Positions 34,607-42,903 of a stretch of DNA of 64,000 nucleotides are shown here, piece after piece (position 1 is the stretch's first letter; every line of letters starts with the position of its first letter). Made by a program: the position numbers and the translations under genes. This stretch comes from Sporosarcina luteola (GTDB lineage Bacteria; Bacillota; Bacilli; Bacillales_A; Planococcaceae). The notes under the pieces are model-generated. The model saw only the letters and a list, made by a program, of their open reading frames with translations. It ran no database searches and was not told where the DNA came from. Where the stretch lies: positions 186,001 to 250,000 of the forward strand of contig JACHLS010000006.1 of assembly GCA_014204635.1 (NCBI GenBank), in the 5' to 3' direction.

Positions 34607-35389
34607 TCATAGTTGCGATTTTTTCATAAGGCTCTCGAAGAGTGGCAACCTTATGCGGTTTGGTAACACCCTTCCTAAACCTTGAAATATGATTCTATTT
34701 GTCATGCCAGGTAAGAAGGTCGTCTTCTTGCCAAGATAAGAAAGAGACAATCTTGCGACTTTTTCTGGTTCCATAAGGATGGGAGATTGAATTCCCGATC
34801 GCTCTTGAAATTTAGTCTTCATCGCGCCAGGACATACTGTTAAAACATCAATATTATATTTTTTCACCTCTTGTGAGATGGATTCTCCAAAGTGCAATAG
34901 CGCTGCTTTCCCTGCTGAATAGACACTCCATAATGGCATGGAAGTGTAAGCAACGGCAGAAGAAACGAAAATGATTCCTCCTCGGCCATGCGTAATCATT
35001 TCATTTACAAACAAATGGGTAAGGGCTATAGGGGCTTTTACTATCGTTTCAAGCAGTTCGCTCTGGTCCTCCCAATCCCCGCGATGAAATTCCCCTGTAA
35101 TGCTATAACCGGCATTATTGATGACCAGCCCAACCTCTATAAATTGCGTGATTTTTTTAATTACAGAAATAGAATCAGGAGTTAATAAATCTGTTGCGAT
35201 TGTTTTCACTTGGACATGATATCGACTTTCAATCCTTTCCTTCGTTTCTTCAAGAGCTTGCTCATCCCGAGCAATTAATACTAAATGAAATCCTTGCGTA
35301 GCTAACTTGAGAGCAAATTGGTATCCTGTACCTGATGTACCTCCCGTTATAACTGCCCACGGACCATACTTTGTAATAAAATTACCCAT
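34607..35389 (-). CDS. Short-chain dehydrogenase/reductase
   Basis: 260 residues. NAD(P)-binding TGGTSGTGYQFA (TGxxxGxG), NNAG in LVINNAGYS, catalytic Ser in IIFVSSAVAY and YSAGK as the YxxxK motif; after it comes the PGAMKTKF block. It resembles the SDR subfamily acting on fatty acyl or steroid-like substrates (YqjQ/DltE-like), but the substrate is not readable. ATG 35389 has GGAGG 9 bases upstream. A 14-base TetR-type operator overlaps the region just before the SD. Confidence 0.9.
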   Translation of the reverse strand: MGNFITKYGPWAVITGGTSGTGYQFALKLATQGFHLVLIARDEQALEETKERIESRYHVQVKTIATDLLTPDSISVIKKITQFIEVGLVINNAGYSITGEFHRGDWEDQSELLETIVKAPIALTHLFVNEMITHGRGGIIFVSSAVAYTSMPLWSVYSAGKAALLHFGESISQEVKKYNIDVLTVCPGAMKTKFQERSGIQSPILMEPEKVARLSLSYLGKKTTFLPGMTNRIIFQGLGRVLPNRIRLPLFESLMKKSQL

Positions 35390-35401
35390 ACATTCCGCCT
35401 C

Positions 35402-35415
35402 CTGAGTAAACACTC
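35402..35415. promoter_or_regulatory. TetR-type operator before the SDR gene
   Basis: TGAGTAAACACTCA: 5-base arms TGAGT/ACTCA with a 4-base centre. The same 14-mer, in the other orientation, occurs at 36040-36053 upstream of the tetR gene. Confidence 0.7.
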
Positions 35416-35442
35416 AATTTCACTCAAAAAAATAAAGAACCA

Positions 35443-36021
35443 TCAATTTGAAAGTCCTTTAAGTATAAAATTTACTACTCTTTCGATATATTCCTCTTCG
35501 AAAGGAATTTCATCTGCTGCTCTTTCGCCAATCATAAAATGCGTTAACAATGTGGAAAGAAACATTGTCGTTGCTAATTCAATTGTCTTTTCCTCAACAC
35601 GGCTGGAAACTGCCCGTTTCAAATGCTTGTTGATTTGTTTAGATATGGAATATACTAGGTCAACAACTTGACCATTCACATCTTTATTTTGAACCATTTC
35701 GGGGGACCAAATAAATGACAAATACCCTTTATTACGAGATAAAAAATCGGAATAAAAATGTCCCAATTGAATTAAGGCTGGAACGGGCTCCATTTCCGCC
35801 AGTTCTTTCATTTCACTGTCTATGGACTCAACAAACGAAAACTTGCTAACTAAGTAATTGAGAAGTTCGTTTTTATCTTTAAAATAATAAAATATAAGAC
35901 CTTCCGCTACACCACTTTTAACCGCAATTTCTTTGGTTGTCGTTGCTTTAAACCCCTGTTCTGTAAACAGCTCCAATGCCGTTTGGACAATCTTCTCCTT
36001 TTTGGATACCAACACATTCAC
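35443..36021 (-). CDS. TetR-family regulator
   Basis: 192 residues. The N-terminal TetR HTH reads QTALELFTEQGFKATTTKEI and AVKSGVAEGLIFYYFKDKNE; the remainder is the helical ligand domain. Start codon is ambiguous: GTG 36021, or TTG 36012, which has AGAGG 8 bases upstream. It lies 54 bp ahead of the SDR gene. Identical TGAGTNNNNACTCA operators sit in front of this gene and of the SDR gene, so it probably represses both. Ligand unknown, perhaps acyl-CoA-like given the SDR. Confidence 0.9.
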   Translation of the reverse strand: MNVLVSKKEKIVQTALELFTEQGFKATTTKEIAVKSGVAEGLIFYYFKDKNELLNYLVSKFSFVESIDSEMKELAEMEPVPALIQLGHFYSDFLSRNKGYLSFIWSPEMVQNKDVNGQVVDLVYSISKQINKHLKRAVSSRVEEKTIELATTMFLSTLLTHFMIGERAADEIPFEEEYIERVVNFILKGLSN

Positions 36022-36039
36022 CTCTTATAATTCCAAATT

Positions 36040-36053
36040 TGAGTGTTTACTCA
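36040..36053. promoter_or_regulatory. TetR-type operator before tetR
   Basis: TGAGTGTTTACTCA is the reverse complement of the site at 35402-35415. It lies 19 bases upstream of the tetR start, inside the expected promoter. Confidence 0.7.
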
Positions 36054-36172
36054 ATTATAGACAAAATGAACGCCTTGTCAACGTCGTGTAGAAAGAAACA
36101 TGCTAGACAGACAACGATAGTAGAACATACAACTATCACCAAGAGTATGGCGAGTTTGAATAAAACTTGTGG

Positions 36173-36222
36173 ACAAAAAGGGGCATCTTCCTAAGTCGAA
36201 TGACGGTTTTGGAAGATGCCCC
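36173..36222 (-). terminator. Terminator of the arsR-MFS unit
   Basis: GGGGCATCTTCC (36180-36191) pairs perfectly with GGAAGATGCCCC (36211-36222) and the minus strand continues TTTTTG. It lies about 137 bases after the MFS stop. The intervening 36223-36359 shows no gene. Confidence 0.8.
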
Positions 36223-36359
36223 CTTACATTAGATATTCATTTATTTTTCTATTGATTCGATACAATTAAAAGAAGAGGCGCGCTAAGGCGTTGACAGCGC
36301 ATCAACATCCAGTTCGGCAATGAAAACCCTCTGCCGCATGGACCACCTTTCGTTTAAAC

Positions 36360-37535
36360 CTAATCTGCTGACTGCACCTGCGAATGCCGTGGTGCCATGC
36401 TGGATAATATGAATGTGGCAATGATCGCGATGATGACGCCAAACGCCCCAAACCAGGTAATGGATGCCAAAGAAATACGGTTAATGATCAGCCCGCCAAA
36501 CCCTGCGCCAACGGCCATGGCCAGCTGCATGACCGAACTGTTCAAGCTCAGCATGACACCCGAAGATTCAGGAACAAGCGAGACCAGATTAAATTGCTGC
36601 GTCGGTCCGGATGACCAGGCGGCAAATGACCAAAGAATCAAAATGGCGAATACGACAATGACCGAATGTCCGACTATGGATAGTAGAATCAATGAAATGG
36701 TGTGGAGCACCATCCCCGAAATAAGCGTAAAAATAATGCCCCGTTTATCTGTGCTATAGCCGCCGACTTTCGAGCCAATCAAACTGGCAATACCAAACAC
36801 GAGCAAGGCTGCACTAATCAATGATTTATCTAAATGGGTCACTTCTAGCAGAAATGGCGAGATATAAGTGTAGGCGAGGGAATAGCCTCCCAGCCAGAAA
36901 AAAGTGACCGCTAAAGCAACAAATACTTGTGGTTTTTTCAGCAAAGCTAATTGTTTGACCAGAGGAACAGGCTTATCGCCCTGCATACGCGGGAATGCCG
37001 CTGCAATGACAGGCATGGCAAGAACGCCGAGAATTGCGATGGCCAAAAATACCGCTTTCCATCCAAAGGCCGTGGCTACAATCCTGCCGAGTGGAACGCC
37101 GATGATGAGCGATGCGGTAATACCGATAGTGACGGTGGCGATGAAACTCGCCTGCTTGCCTGGCGGGGCGATTTGGGCGGCGATGCTAAGCGCAGTAACG
37201 GTAACCATCCCAGCGCCTAACGCCATAAGGATTCTAGCGGCAATGAAGAGACCGAGGCCCGGTAAAATAAATGTCAGCAGGTTTGCGAAAATAAAAAGTC
37301 CCAGTGAATAAAGGAGAAGTTTACGCCGATCCATCTTGGCTGTGAGCGCCATCAAAATAGGTGTTCCAACGGCATAGGAGAGGGAATAGACGGTAATGAG
37401 CTGACCAGCGACAGCAACGCTTATCCCTAGCGTTTCTGCGATCTGGTCCAATATCCCAGAAATGATATAATTGGATGTTCCAACTAAAAAGCTGATTAAA
37501 GCGAGAATGTAAACTTTCGACGTGTTCTTCATCAT
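36360..37535 (-). CDS. Major facilitator superfamily efflux transporter
   Basis: 391 residues with 12 membrane segments, DHA1/AraJ-like. The loop 2-3 motif is AKMDRRKLLLYSLGLFIFAN, and motif-C-like PLGRIVATAFGWKAVFLAIA lies in the fifth-sixth span region. It follows the ArsR gene by 67 bp, in which a copy of the ArsR-type operator (37568-37588) sits, so expression is probably derepressed by the ArsR effector. Two adjacent ATGs (37535, 37532). Substrate unknown. Confidence 0.88.
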   Translation of the reverse strand: MMKNTSKVYILALISFLVGTSNYIISGILDQIAETLGISVAVAGQLITVYSLSYAVGTPILMALTAKMDRRKLLLYSLGLFIFANLLTFILPGLGLFIAARILMALGAGMVTVTALSIAAQIAPPGKQASFIATVTIGITASLIIGVPLGRIVATAFGWKAVFLAIAILGVLAMPVIAAAFPRMQGDKPVPLVKQLALLKKPQVFVALAVTFFWLGGYSLAYTYISPFLLEVTHLDKSLISAALLVFGIASLIGSKVGGYSTDKRGIIFTLISGMVLHTISLILLSIVGHSVIVVFAILILWSFAAWSSGPTQQFNLVSLVPESSGVMLSLNSSVMQLAMAVGAGFGGLIINRISLASITWFGAFGVIIAIIATFILSSMAPRHSQVQSAD

Positions 37536-37567
37536 TCACTCTCCTTTTGTGCTTTGTAATAAAACCA

Positions 37568-37588
37568 TACTTCTAGAAATATCGAAAT
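37568..37588. promoter_or_regulatory. ArsR-type operator before the MFS gene
   Basis: TACTTCTAGAAATATCGAAA plus T, which has dyad character around TTC...GAA. It matches the site at 37911-37931 in 20 of 21 positions but in opposite orientation. Confidence 0.65.
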
Positions 37589-37602
37589 TATAACCAAAAA
37601 AA

Positions 37603-37881
37603 TCACTCAAGAAGGAATGGAGCATATTTAGCAGCGACTTCCTTATCTAAAGAGTAATAGATAAAGGTTCCCTTTTTACGGGAGGTTAGCAATCCGGACT
37701 CCGCTAATTGTTTCAAATGATGCGAGAAAGTAGAGCCAGCCACAGTTTGGAGTTTGTCTATTAGAGCAGAACAGCATTGATCACTCTCTTCTTTAAGAAG
37801 CAAGGCAATTTTAAGTCGGGTAGGTTCTCCGAGTGCTTTATAGACTTTTACTGCTTGTTGCTGTTCTTTCGTTTCCTTCAT
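37603..37881 (-). CDS. ArsR-family winged-helix regulator
   Basis: 92 residues. The ArsR core runs from YKALGEPTRLKIALLLKEES through SALIDKLQTVAGSTFSHHLK and QLAESGLLTSRKKGTFIYYS. The DQCC pair at the usual alpha3 region is not the standard CxC metal site; whether it senses metal, thiol stress or something else is open. ATG 37881 has GGAGG 10 bases upstream. Paired operators before this gene and before the MFS gene suggest it represses both. Confidence 0.9.
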   Translation of the reverse strand: MKETKEQQQAVKVYKALGEPTRLKIALLLKEESDQCCSALIDKLQTVAGSTFSHHLKQLAESGLLTSRKKGTFIYYSLDKEVAAKYAPFLLE

Positions 37882-37910
37882 GATATCCAAGCCTCCAGAA
37901 GTAGATTTCT

Positions 37911-37931
37911 ATTTCGATATTTGTAGAAGTA
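37911..37931. promoter_or_regulatory. ArsR-type operator before arsR
   Basis: ATTTCGATATTTGTAGAAGT plus A, 30 bases upstream of the arsR ATG. Second copy of the 21-base element described at 37568-37588. Confidence 0.65.
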
Positions 37932-38013
37932 CCGTAACATAATGATGCGGTTCTTGTAAAGTCCCGGTAATCTGCCTCTGGAAAAGGTGGAAGTCAGGCA
38001 AGCTAAGGTTTCC

Positions 38014-38054
38014 AAAAAAGCCATCTAACCAAATAAAATCCGGAGTTAGATGGC
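38014..38054 (-). terminator. Terminator of trhP1-trhP2
   Basis: GCCATCTAAC (38020-38029) pairs perfectly with GTTAGATGGC (38045-38054), and the minus strand continues TTTTTTGG. It lies about 90 bases after the stop of the U32 gene at 38143. Confidence 0.85.
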
Positions 38055-38142
38055 CTGTCAGATACGTATGAGACTTGGTACGGTCCTTCTCTATGTTTAC
38101 ATTCCTGATGCCATATGACTCTACTGGCTATTCCTCATTTGC

Positions 38143-39402
38143 TCAGCGTTGCTTGCGCATCATATCATACGGCCGAACAGGCTGCAGCACGCGCATCTTC
38201 ACTATCATCATGGCATTGGGTGCCCGGTCGATTGGCTCATCGTCTTCATTCCACATTTCTTCGATCGTCTGCTCGAAATGTGTAAAACCCGGTCCGTAAA
38301 ACTCGATGGCGTCACCCTGGCCAAACACATTGCGCTGCTGGATGGTCGCTATCTTCGTCTCATCATCATACGCTAACACCTGGCCGATGAAGCTGTACGC
38401 TGGAATCTTGCGCGGCTTTCCAAAAAGCTGCTCATCTTCACTCGGTATTCCGTAATAAAACCCGCTCGACAATTCACGCTGGGCGACTTTCCACAGCTCA
38501 TCTTCCCATTCCTGGTTGAACACATAGTTGTCCGGATCTGCGCAATAGGCATCGATCGCCTGGCGGTAAACATTCGCGACCGTCGAGACGTAATGGATGG
38601 ATTTCATCCGCCCCTCAATTTTCAAACTATCCACGCCATTCTCGACAAGCTCGGGAATATACCGGATCATCGCCATGTCGACCGCGCTCATTGAGAAAGC
38701 CTCTTCCATATCGCCGGACTCTCCGCCACCAAGCAGTGATGTCCGCTCCGCCGCTTCATCCAATTCAAATAAACCGTATTTCCAGCGGCATGATTGCGTG
38801 CAGCCCCCACGGTTCGCATCCCGATCCGCCATATGATTCGATAACGTGCAGCGGCCTGAATAGGAAATACACATCGCCCCGTGGATAAACGCTTCAATTT
38901 CAACGTCGGTCTTCTGGCGGATTTCCTTGATCTCCTCCATGCTCACTTCCCGCGCGAGGACGACACGCTCGAGTCCTTCCGATTTCCAGAAGTTCAATGT
39001 TTCATAGTTCGTTGCGGAGGCCTGCGTCGACAGATGAATCGGAAGCCCTTCCGCTTCCATCGCACAAATTTCAATCAACGCCGGATCCGATACGATGACC
39101 GCATCGATGCCGATGTCCCGCATCGTCCGGAAAAAGTCCCCGGCGCCTTCCGTGTCCCCTTCATGCGCCACCATATTGGCAGCGACGTACACTTTCGCAT
39201 TATACTCCCGTGCGAACGCCACGCCTTCCGCCATCTCCTCATACGTGAAGTTGCCCGCACGGCTTCTCAGCCCGTATGCATTGCCGCCGATGAACACCGC
39301 ATCCGCTCCATAGCGGATTGCCGTCTTTAGTTTTTCCAGCGTCCCCGCAGGCGCCAGCACTTCTGGTTTCTTTGTGATAACTCGCTTTGTCAATGTTGTC
39401 AT
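38143..39402 (-). CDS. trhP2: U32 family protein, tRNA 5-hydroxyuridine synthesis (TrhP2/YrrO type)
   Basis: 419 residues. The U32 family signature is present: PEVLAPAGTLEKLKTAIRYG at the start, EAFIHGAMCISYSGRCTLSN in the middle, and the downstream Cys-rich GGCTQSCRWKYG (probable Fe-S cysteines). In B. subtilis the tandem pair YrrN/YrrO (TrhP1/TrhP2) is needed for prephenate-dependent 5-hydroxyuridine at tRNA U34. The paired smaller U32 gene lies 12 bp upstream, as expected. Older annotations call it a collagenase-like peptidase. The length fits YrrO. Confidence 0.9.
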   Translation of the reverse strand: MTTLTKRVITKKPEVLAPAGTLEKLKTAIRYGADAVFIGGNAYGLRSRAGNFTYEEMAEGVAFAREYNAKVYVAANMVAHEGDTEGAGDFFRTMRDIGIDAVIVSDPALIEICAMEAEGLPIHLSTQASATNYETLNFWKSEGLERVVLAREVSMEEIKEIRQKTDVEIEAFIHGAMCISYSGRCTLSNHMADRDANRGGCTQSCRWKYGLFELDEAAERTSLLGGGESGDMEEAFSMSAVDMAMIRYIPELVENGVDSLKIEGRMKSIHYVSTVANVYRQAIDAYCADPDNYVFNQEWEDELWKVAQRELSSGFYYGIPSEDEQLFGKPRKIPAYSFIGQVLAYDDETKIATIQQRNVFGQGDAIEFYGPGFTHFEQTIEEMWNEDDEPIDRAPNAMMIVKMRVLQPVRPYDMMRKQR

Positions 39403-39414
39403 ATCGGTTTCTCC

Positions 39415-40329
39415 TTACGCTATGTCCTCTGGATTTTTTACGAAAAAGCCTTCATCGAGCGATCGCCCGACTGGATGGTGCTGCTGAATTTCTTGCTGCA
39501 GCCAACCAGCTGAAACCATTGTCCATAGGTCCGCTTCCAACAGCTTCCGGGCTTCATTGAACTGCTTCGCGATTCGCACGAAGGTGTCGCCTTTTGTAAA
39601 TAAACCATCCAGCTTCCACCGCAGCAGTCCACCTTCATGCAGCACATCCAGCTGTCCCGCGAGACTGACATCATTCGTCGCAAAGATATGCGTCCCGTTT
39701 CTGTCCTCGTAAATCGAATAATGAGTATCTTCCTTTTTCGGCTCCGATAAAAACAGTGTTCGCTCCTGCCCCGCTGCCGCCTCTCCGACATAATTAAAAT
39801 AGTTTTGCACGAGCGGCCGCTTTGATTGGTGGATGCACGTCGCTCCATACACGAGCACTTCGACGGGTACGATTGCCTGTCGGCTGATCTGCAGCAATTC
39901 TTCTTTTGTCAGTTCCCGAGCGAGTACGGCTCCCACTGCTCCCCGCTTCGCCCAAAAATTCACCTGGTTTGCGCTTGTCACCATCGTCTGCGCATCATAG
40001 AGGTATGGCAACTGGAGCCCATGCTGCGCCATCAAATGGATGACACCGGGATCCCCGACCGTCACCGCATCCGCTCCAGCCTCGGCAAGAAACTCCAAAT
40101 AAGGCAGCACGGCTTGGATCCGGTCATTGTGGAACAGAGCATTCACTGCCACTGTCACCTTGCGCCCTGCATCATGGGCCAGCCTAATCATCTCTTTTTG
40201 TTCGGCACGGCTGAAGGAAGCCGGGAGCCGGAGCCCAAATTCATCTTCTCCTATGTATAACGTATCTACATTCTCCAGCAGCTTTTCGGCTTGTCCCAGC
40301 GATTCAGCTGTTGCAATCAGTTCAATCAT
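39415..40329 (-). CDS. trhP1: U32 family protein (TrhP1/YrrN type)
   Basis: 304 residues, the shorter U32 partner. It keeps the TIM-barrel-like pattern (LYIGEDEFGLRLPASFSRAE, GADAVTVGDPGVIHLMAQHG and VEVLVYGATCIHQSKRPLVQ) but lacks the Cys-rich stretch of the second protein, as does YrrN. ATG 40329 has AAAGGATG upstream; the earlier in-frame start at 40398 has no SD. It overlaps nothing and is followed after 12 bp by trhP2. Role in tRNA U34 hydroxylation is by homology. Confidence 0.88.
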   Translation of the reverse strand: MIELIATAESLGQAEKLLENVDTLYIGEDEFGLRLPASFSRAEQKEMIRLAHDAGRKVTVAVNALFHNDRIQAVLPYLEFLAEAGADAVTVGDPGVIHLMAQHGLQLPYLYDAQTMVTSANQVNFWAKRGAVGAVLARELTKEELLQISRQAIVPVEVLVYGATCIHQSKRPLVQNYFNYVGEAAAGQERTLFLSEPKKEDTHYSIYEDRNGTHIFATNDVSLAGQLDVLHEGGLLRWKLDGLFTKGDTFVRIAKQFNEARKLLEADLWTMVSAGWLQQEIQQHHPVGRSLDEGFFVKNPEDIA

Positions 40330-40433
40330 CGGTTTGCATCCTTTCGTCCCACTACGCAGTGGGTGTAATAGATTCATTATAGTAAGCCTTCGGGACAAAG
40401 GCGTGTCAAAGTCATGAACCTTTTGACCTCAGA

Positions 40434-40456
40434 CAAAAAAATAGGGAATTCCCTAT
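40434..40456 (-). terminator. Palindromic terminator at the edge of the repeat array
   Basis: ATAGGGAATTCCCTAT (40441-40456) is a perfect palindrome and the minus strand continues TTTTTTTGTC. No minus-strand gene lies upstream of it, only the repeat array, so it could end transcripts that cross the array. Confidence 0.55.
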
Positions 40457-40489
40457 GTTTGTAGTTGAACAGATTTTAAGGTCGTTTTG

Positions 40490-41599
40490 AGCGCCAGATA
40501 GACCGGACGAACGCCAGAATCGTCATTCGGAGCGCCAGATAGACTGAGTGAACGACAGATTGTTGTCCTGAACGCCAGATTAACCGGGTGAACGACAGAT
40601 TGTTGTCCTGAACGCCAGACAGACCGAGTGAACGCCAGATTGTCGTCCTGAACGCCAGATAAACCGGACGAACGCCAGATTGGTCATCCGGAACGCCAGA
40701 TAGACCGGACGAACGACAGAATGGTCATCCGGAACGCCAGTTAAACCGGACGAACGCCAGATTGGTCATTCGGAACGCCAGTTAAACCGGACAAACGACA
40801 GAATCGTCATCCGGAACGCCAGTTAAACCGGACGAACGCCAGAATGGTCATCCGGAACGCCAGATTAACCGGACGAACGCCAGAATGGTCATCGGGAACG
40901 CCAGATTAACCGGAGCGCCAGAATAGTCATCCGGAACGCCAGTTAAACCGGACGAACGCCAGAATAGTCATCCGGAACGCCAGATTAACCGGAGCGCCAG
41001 AATCGTCATTCGGAACGCCAGATTAACCGGGTGAACGACAGATTGTTGTCCTGAACGCCAGATTAACCGGGTGAACGACAGATTGTCGTCCTGAGCGCCA
41101 GATTAACCGGGTGAACGACAAATTGTTGTCCTGAACGCCAGATTATCGTTTTGAACGCCAGATAGACCAGACGAACGCCAGAATAGTCATCCGGAACGCC
41201 AGATTAACCGGAGCGCCAGAATAGTCATCCGGAACGCCAGTTAAACCGGACGAACGCCAGAATAGTCATCCGGAACGCCAGATAAACCGGACGAACGCCA
41301 GAATGGTCATCCGGAACGCCAGTTAAACCGGACGAACGCCAGAATGGTCATTCGGAACGCCAGATAGACTGAGTGAACGACAGATTGTTGTCCTGAACGC
41401 CAGATTATCGTTTTGAACGCCAGATTAAACGAGTGAACGCCAGTAAGTCCCACTGAACGCCAAATAGACTCGATAATGCGCCAAGTGATAGGCGCCAATA
41501 CTAGACCTGCGAATTAATCTAGAGGCCGGAAGCGAGTTAGATTAGCTGCATGGACTTGGCAGTATCCGCATGAACGCCAGAGTAACTGAATGAAACGCC
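40490..41599. repeat. Array of about 50 degenerate 20-21-bp tandem units
   Basis: From 40490 to about 41470 nearly every 20-21 bases begin GAACGCCAG (variants GAACGACAG, GAGCGCCAG). Two unit types alternate: A, e.g. GAACGCCAGTTAAACCGGAC, and B, e.g. GAACGCCAGAATGGTCATCC plus G, giving a 41-base super-unit. A second sub-family pairs A ending CCGGGT or TGAGT with B reading GAACGACAGATTGTTGTCCT. Some A units are shortened to 17 bases (ATTAACCG then GAGCGCC). Two stray copies lie at 41570-41599. Frames through it on either strand are repeat translations, not genes. There is no cas gene and no unique spacers. Function unknown. Confidence 0.95.
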
Positions 41600-41721
41600 A
41601 GATAGTAAGTAAAAAATCTAGTCTCCCTTTTTCACCAAAGATTCCACCTAATATTAAATCTGTTTTACCACCAAGTTAATGTGCAGAAACACTTATTATT
41701 CGCCTTCCGCAAAATAAACCT

Positions 41722-41750
41722 TTGACTTTTAAAATAAAATGGTTTAATTT
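41722..41750 (+). promoter_or_regulatory. Promoter of the riboswitch-controlled operon
   Basis: -35 TTGACT (41722-41727), 17-base spacer, -10 TAATTT (41745-41750). The transcript would start near 41757, about 50 bases before the purine aptamer. Confidence 0.65.
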
Positions 41751-41803
41751 ATTTAATATCCGAACGATAACTGAATAAGTTTCACCTAACTTCGTATTTC
41801 ATT

Positions 41804-41876
41804 TTCTTCGTATAAACTTGGAAATAAGGTCCAAAAGTCTCTACCAAACTACCGTAAATAGTTTGACTACGATGAA
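41804..41876 (+). promoter_or_regulatory. Purine riboswitch aptamer, guanine type
   Basis: All conserved parts are readable. P1 is TCGTA (41808-41812) with TACGA (41868-41872). P2 is TTGGA/TCCAA with loop L2 AATAAGG. J2/3 is AAGTCTCTACC, P3 is AAACTA/TAGTTT with loop L3 CCGTAAA, and J3/1 is GACTACG. The ligand-pairing position in J3/1 is C, which indicates guanine/hypoxanthine rather than adenine (U). The only unusual core base is C in place of the flipped-out U of J2/3. It stands 166 bases before the first gene of the DUF3100-amidohydrolase operon and upstream of an intrinsic terminator. Confidence 0.94.
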
Positions 41877-41960
41877 TGACGATAAAACGACAGGGCGAAT
41901 GCACATTTCATGACGTGCTTTATTTGTCTTCTTTTCGTTTTCTTTGGTTATTCACCAGTC

Positions 41961-41998
41961 AAACTCTAGTTGAGAAACTAGAGTTTTTTCTTTTTTTA
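41961..41998 (+). terminator. Riboswitch expression-platform terminator
   Basis: AAACTCTAGTT (41961-41971) pairs with AACTAGAGTTT (41976-41986) around GAGA, followed by TTTTTTCTTTTTTT. It lies 44 bases before the first gene, so ligand binding presumably favours this terminator and switches the operon off. An obvious antiterminator could not be assigned by eye over the 84 bases between aptamer and terminator. Confidence 0.88.
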
Positions 41999-42041
41999 TA
42001 CGCAGAATTTGAAAAATAGTGAACAGGAGAGGAAGAGGAAT

Positions 42042-42902
42042 TTGGAGAGTACAGCACAGCCGCAGCAATCAATATGGGGTAATTTGAAAGAGAATTATCG
42101 TTTATATATTGCCGCTTTCATCATTGTCACGATCGCCGAATTCATCGGAGTAAAAACGTTCCACGTCGGTTCTGCGTTAATTGTCCTTTATCCCATGCTT
42201 TTTGCCATTGTTATTAGTGTTTTACTTGGCGGGGATATCTTGCGCTTTTTCACAAAGAAGGAAGCAAAAAAGGCCTCCTCCCTTGTACTTGTCGTCATCA
42301 CCCCTTTTATGGCGAAAGTCGGTGTGTTAGCCGGGGCAAATCTTCCTGAACTCGTCAATGTCGGACCGGCATTAGCCTTCCAGGAGCTTGGACACGTTGG
42401 AACGATTTTGCTCGCATTGCCTGTCGCTTTACTGCTCGGCATCAAAAAGGAAGCGATCGGCGCAACGAGTTCCACATGCCGGGATAAGGATTATGGGCTG
42501 ATTTGCCACCTTTACGGTTCTGATTCTCCTGAAGCACGAGGCGCCCTGTCCATCTACATCATTGGTTTTTTAATTGGCACAGTTTATATCGGGTTTTTAG
42601 CGAGCTTCGTTGCATCCATCAACTTTTTTCACCCATTGGCTCTTGCCATGGCATGCGGAATTGGCAGTGGTGTAATGATGGCTGCTGCATCAGGCACTCT
42701 TGCAGCTATCTACCCAGATTATGCTGATCAGATTATTATGCTGGCCGGAGCAAGCGACATGTTGGCTGCCATTGTCGGAATCTATTTCACTCTGTTCATT
42801 TCACTGCCGATCACGAAGAAATTATATTACTTTCTGGAGCCAAAGCTTTCCCGCGGCAACTCTCGGCACGGTAATCGAACAAAACTAAAAGGAGATGCGT
42901 GA
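42042..42902 (+). CDS. DUF3100 membrane protein, riboswitch-controlled
   Basis: 286 residues from TTG 42042 (GAGG 9 bases upstream; a TTG at 42009 extends the frame by 11 codons). It has about eight to nine membrane segments: IAAFIIVTIAEFIGVKTFHV, ALIVLYPMLFAIVISVLLGG, a pore-like stretch ALAFQELGHVGTILLALPVA, and ACGIGSGVMMAAASGTLAAI. This is the layout of DUF3100 proteins, which are uncharacterised and transporter-like. It is first in an operon with a small membrane protein, an amidohydrolase and a TauE/SafE protein, under a guanine-type riboswitch. A role in moving a purine or purine breakdown product is therefore inferred. Confidence 0.85.
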   Translation: MESTAQPQQSIWGNLKENYRLYIAAFIIVTIAEFIGVKTFHVGSALIVLYPMLFAIVISVLLGGDILRFFTKKEAKKASSLVLVVITPFMAKVGVLAGANLPELVNVGPALAFQELGHVGTILLALPVALLLGIKKEAIGATSSTCRDKDYGLICHLYGSDSPEARGALSIYIIGFLIGTVYIGFLASFVASINFFHPLALAMACGIGSGVMMAAASGTLAAIYPDYADQIIMLAGASDMLAAIVGIYFTLFISLPITKKLYYFLEPKLSRGNSRHGNRTKLKGDA

Positions 42903-42903
42903 C

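Noticed and set aside
41307..41498. Small gene inside the repeat array (minus strand)
   Set aside because: The frame is a translation of the repeats (recurring WRSG, LAF, SVV patterns) with no ribosome binding site.
40490..41599. CRISPR array
   Set aside because: Units abut with no unique spacers, unit length is only 20-21 bases with two alternating types, and no cas genes are present in the window.
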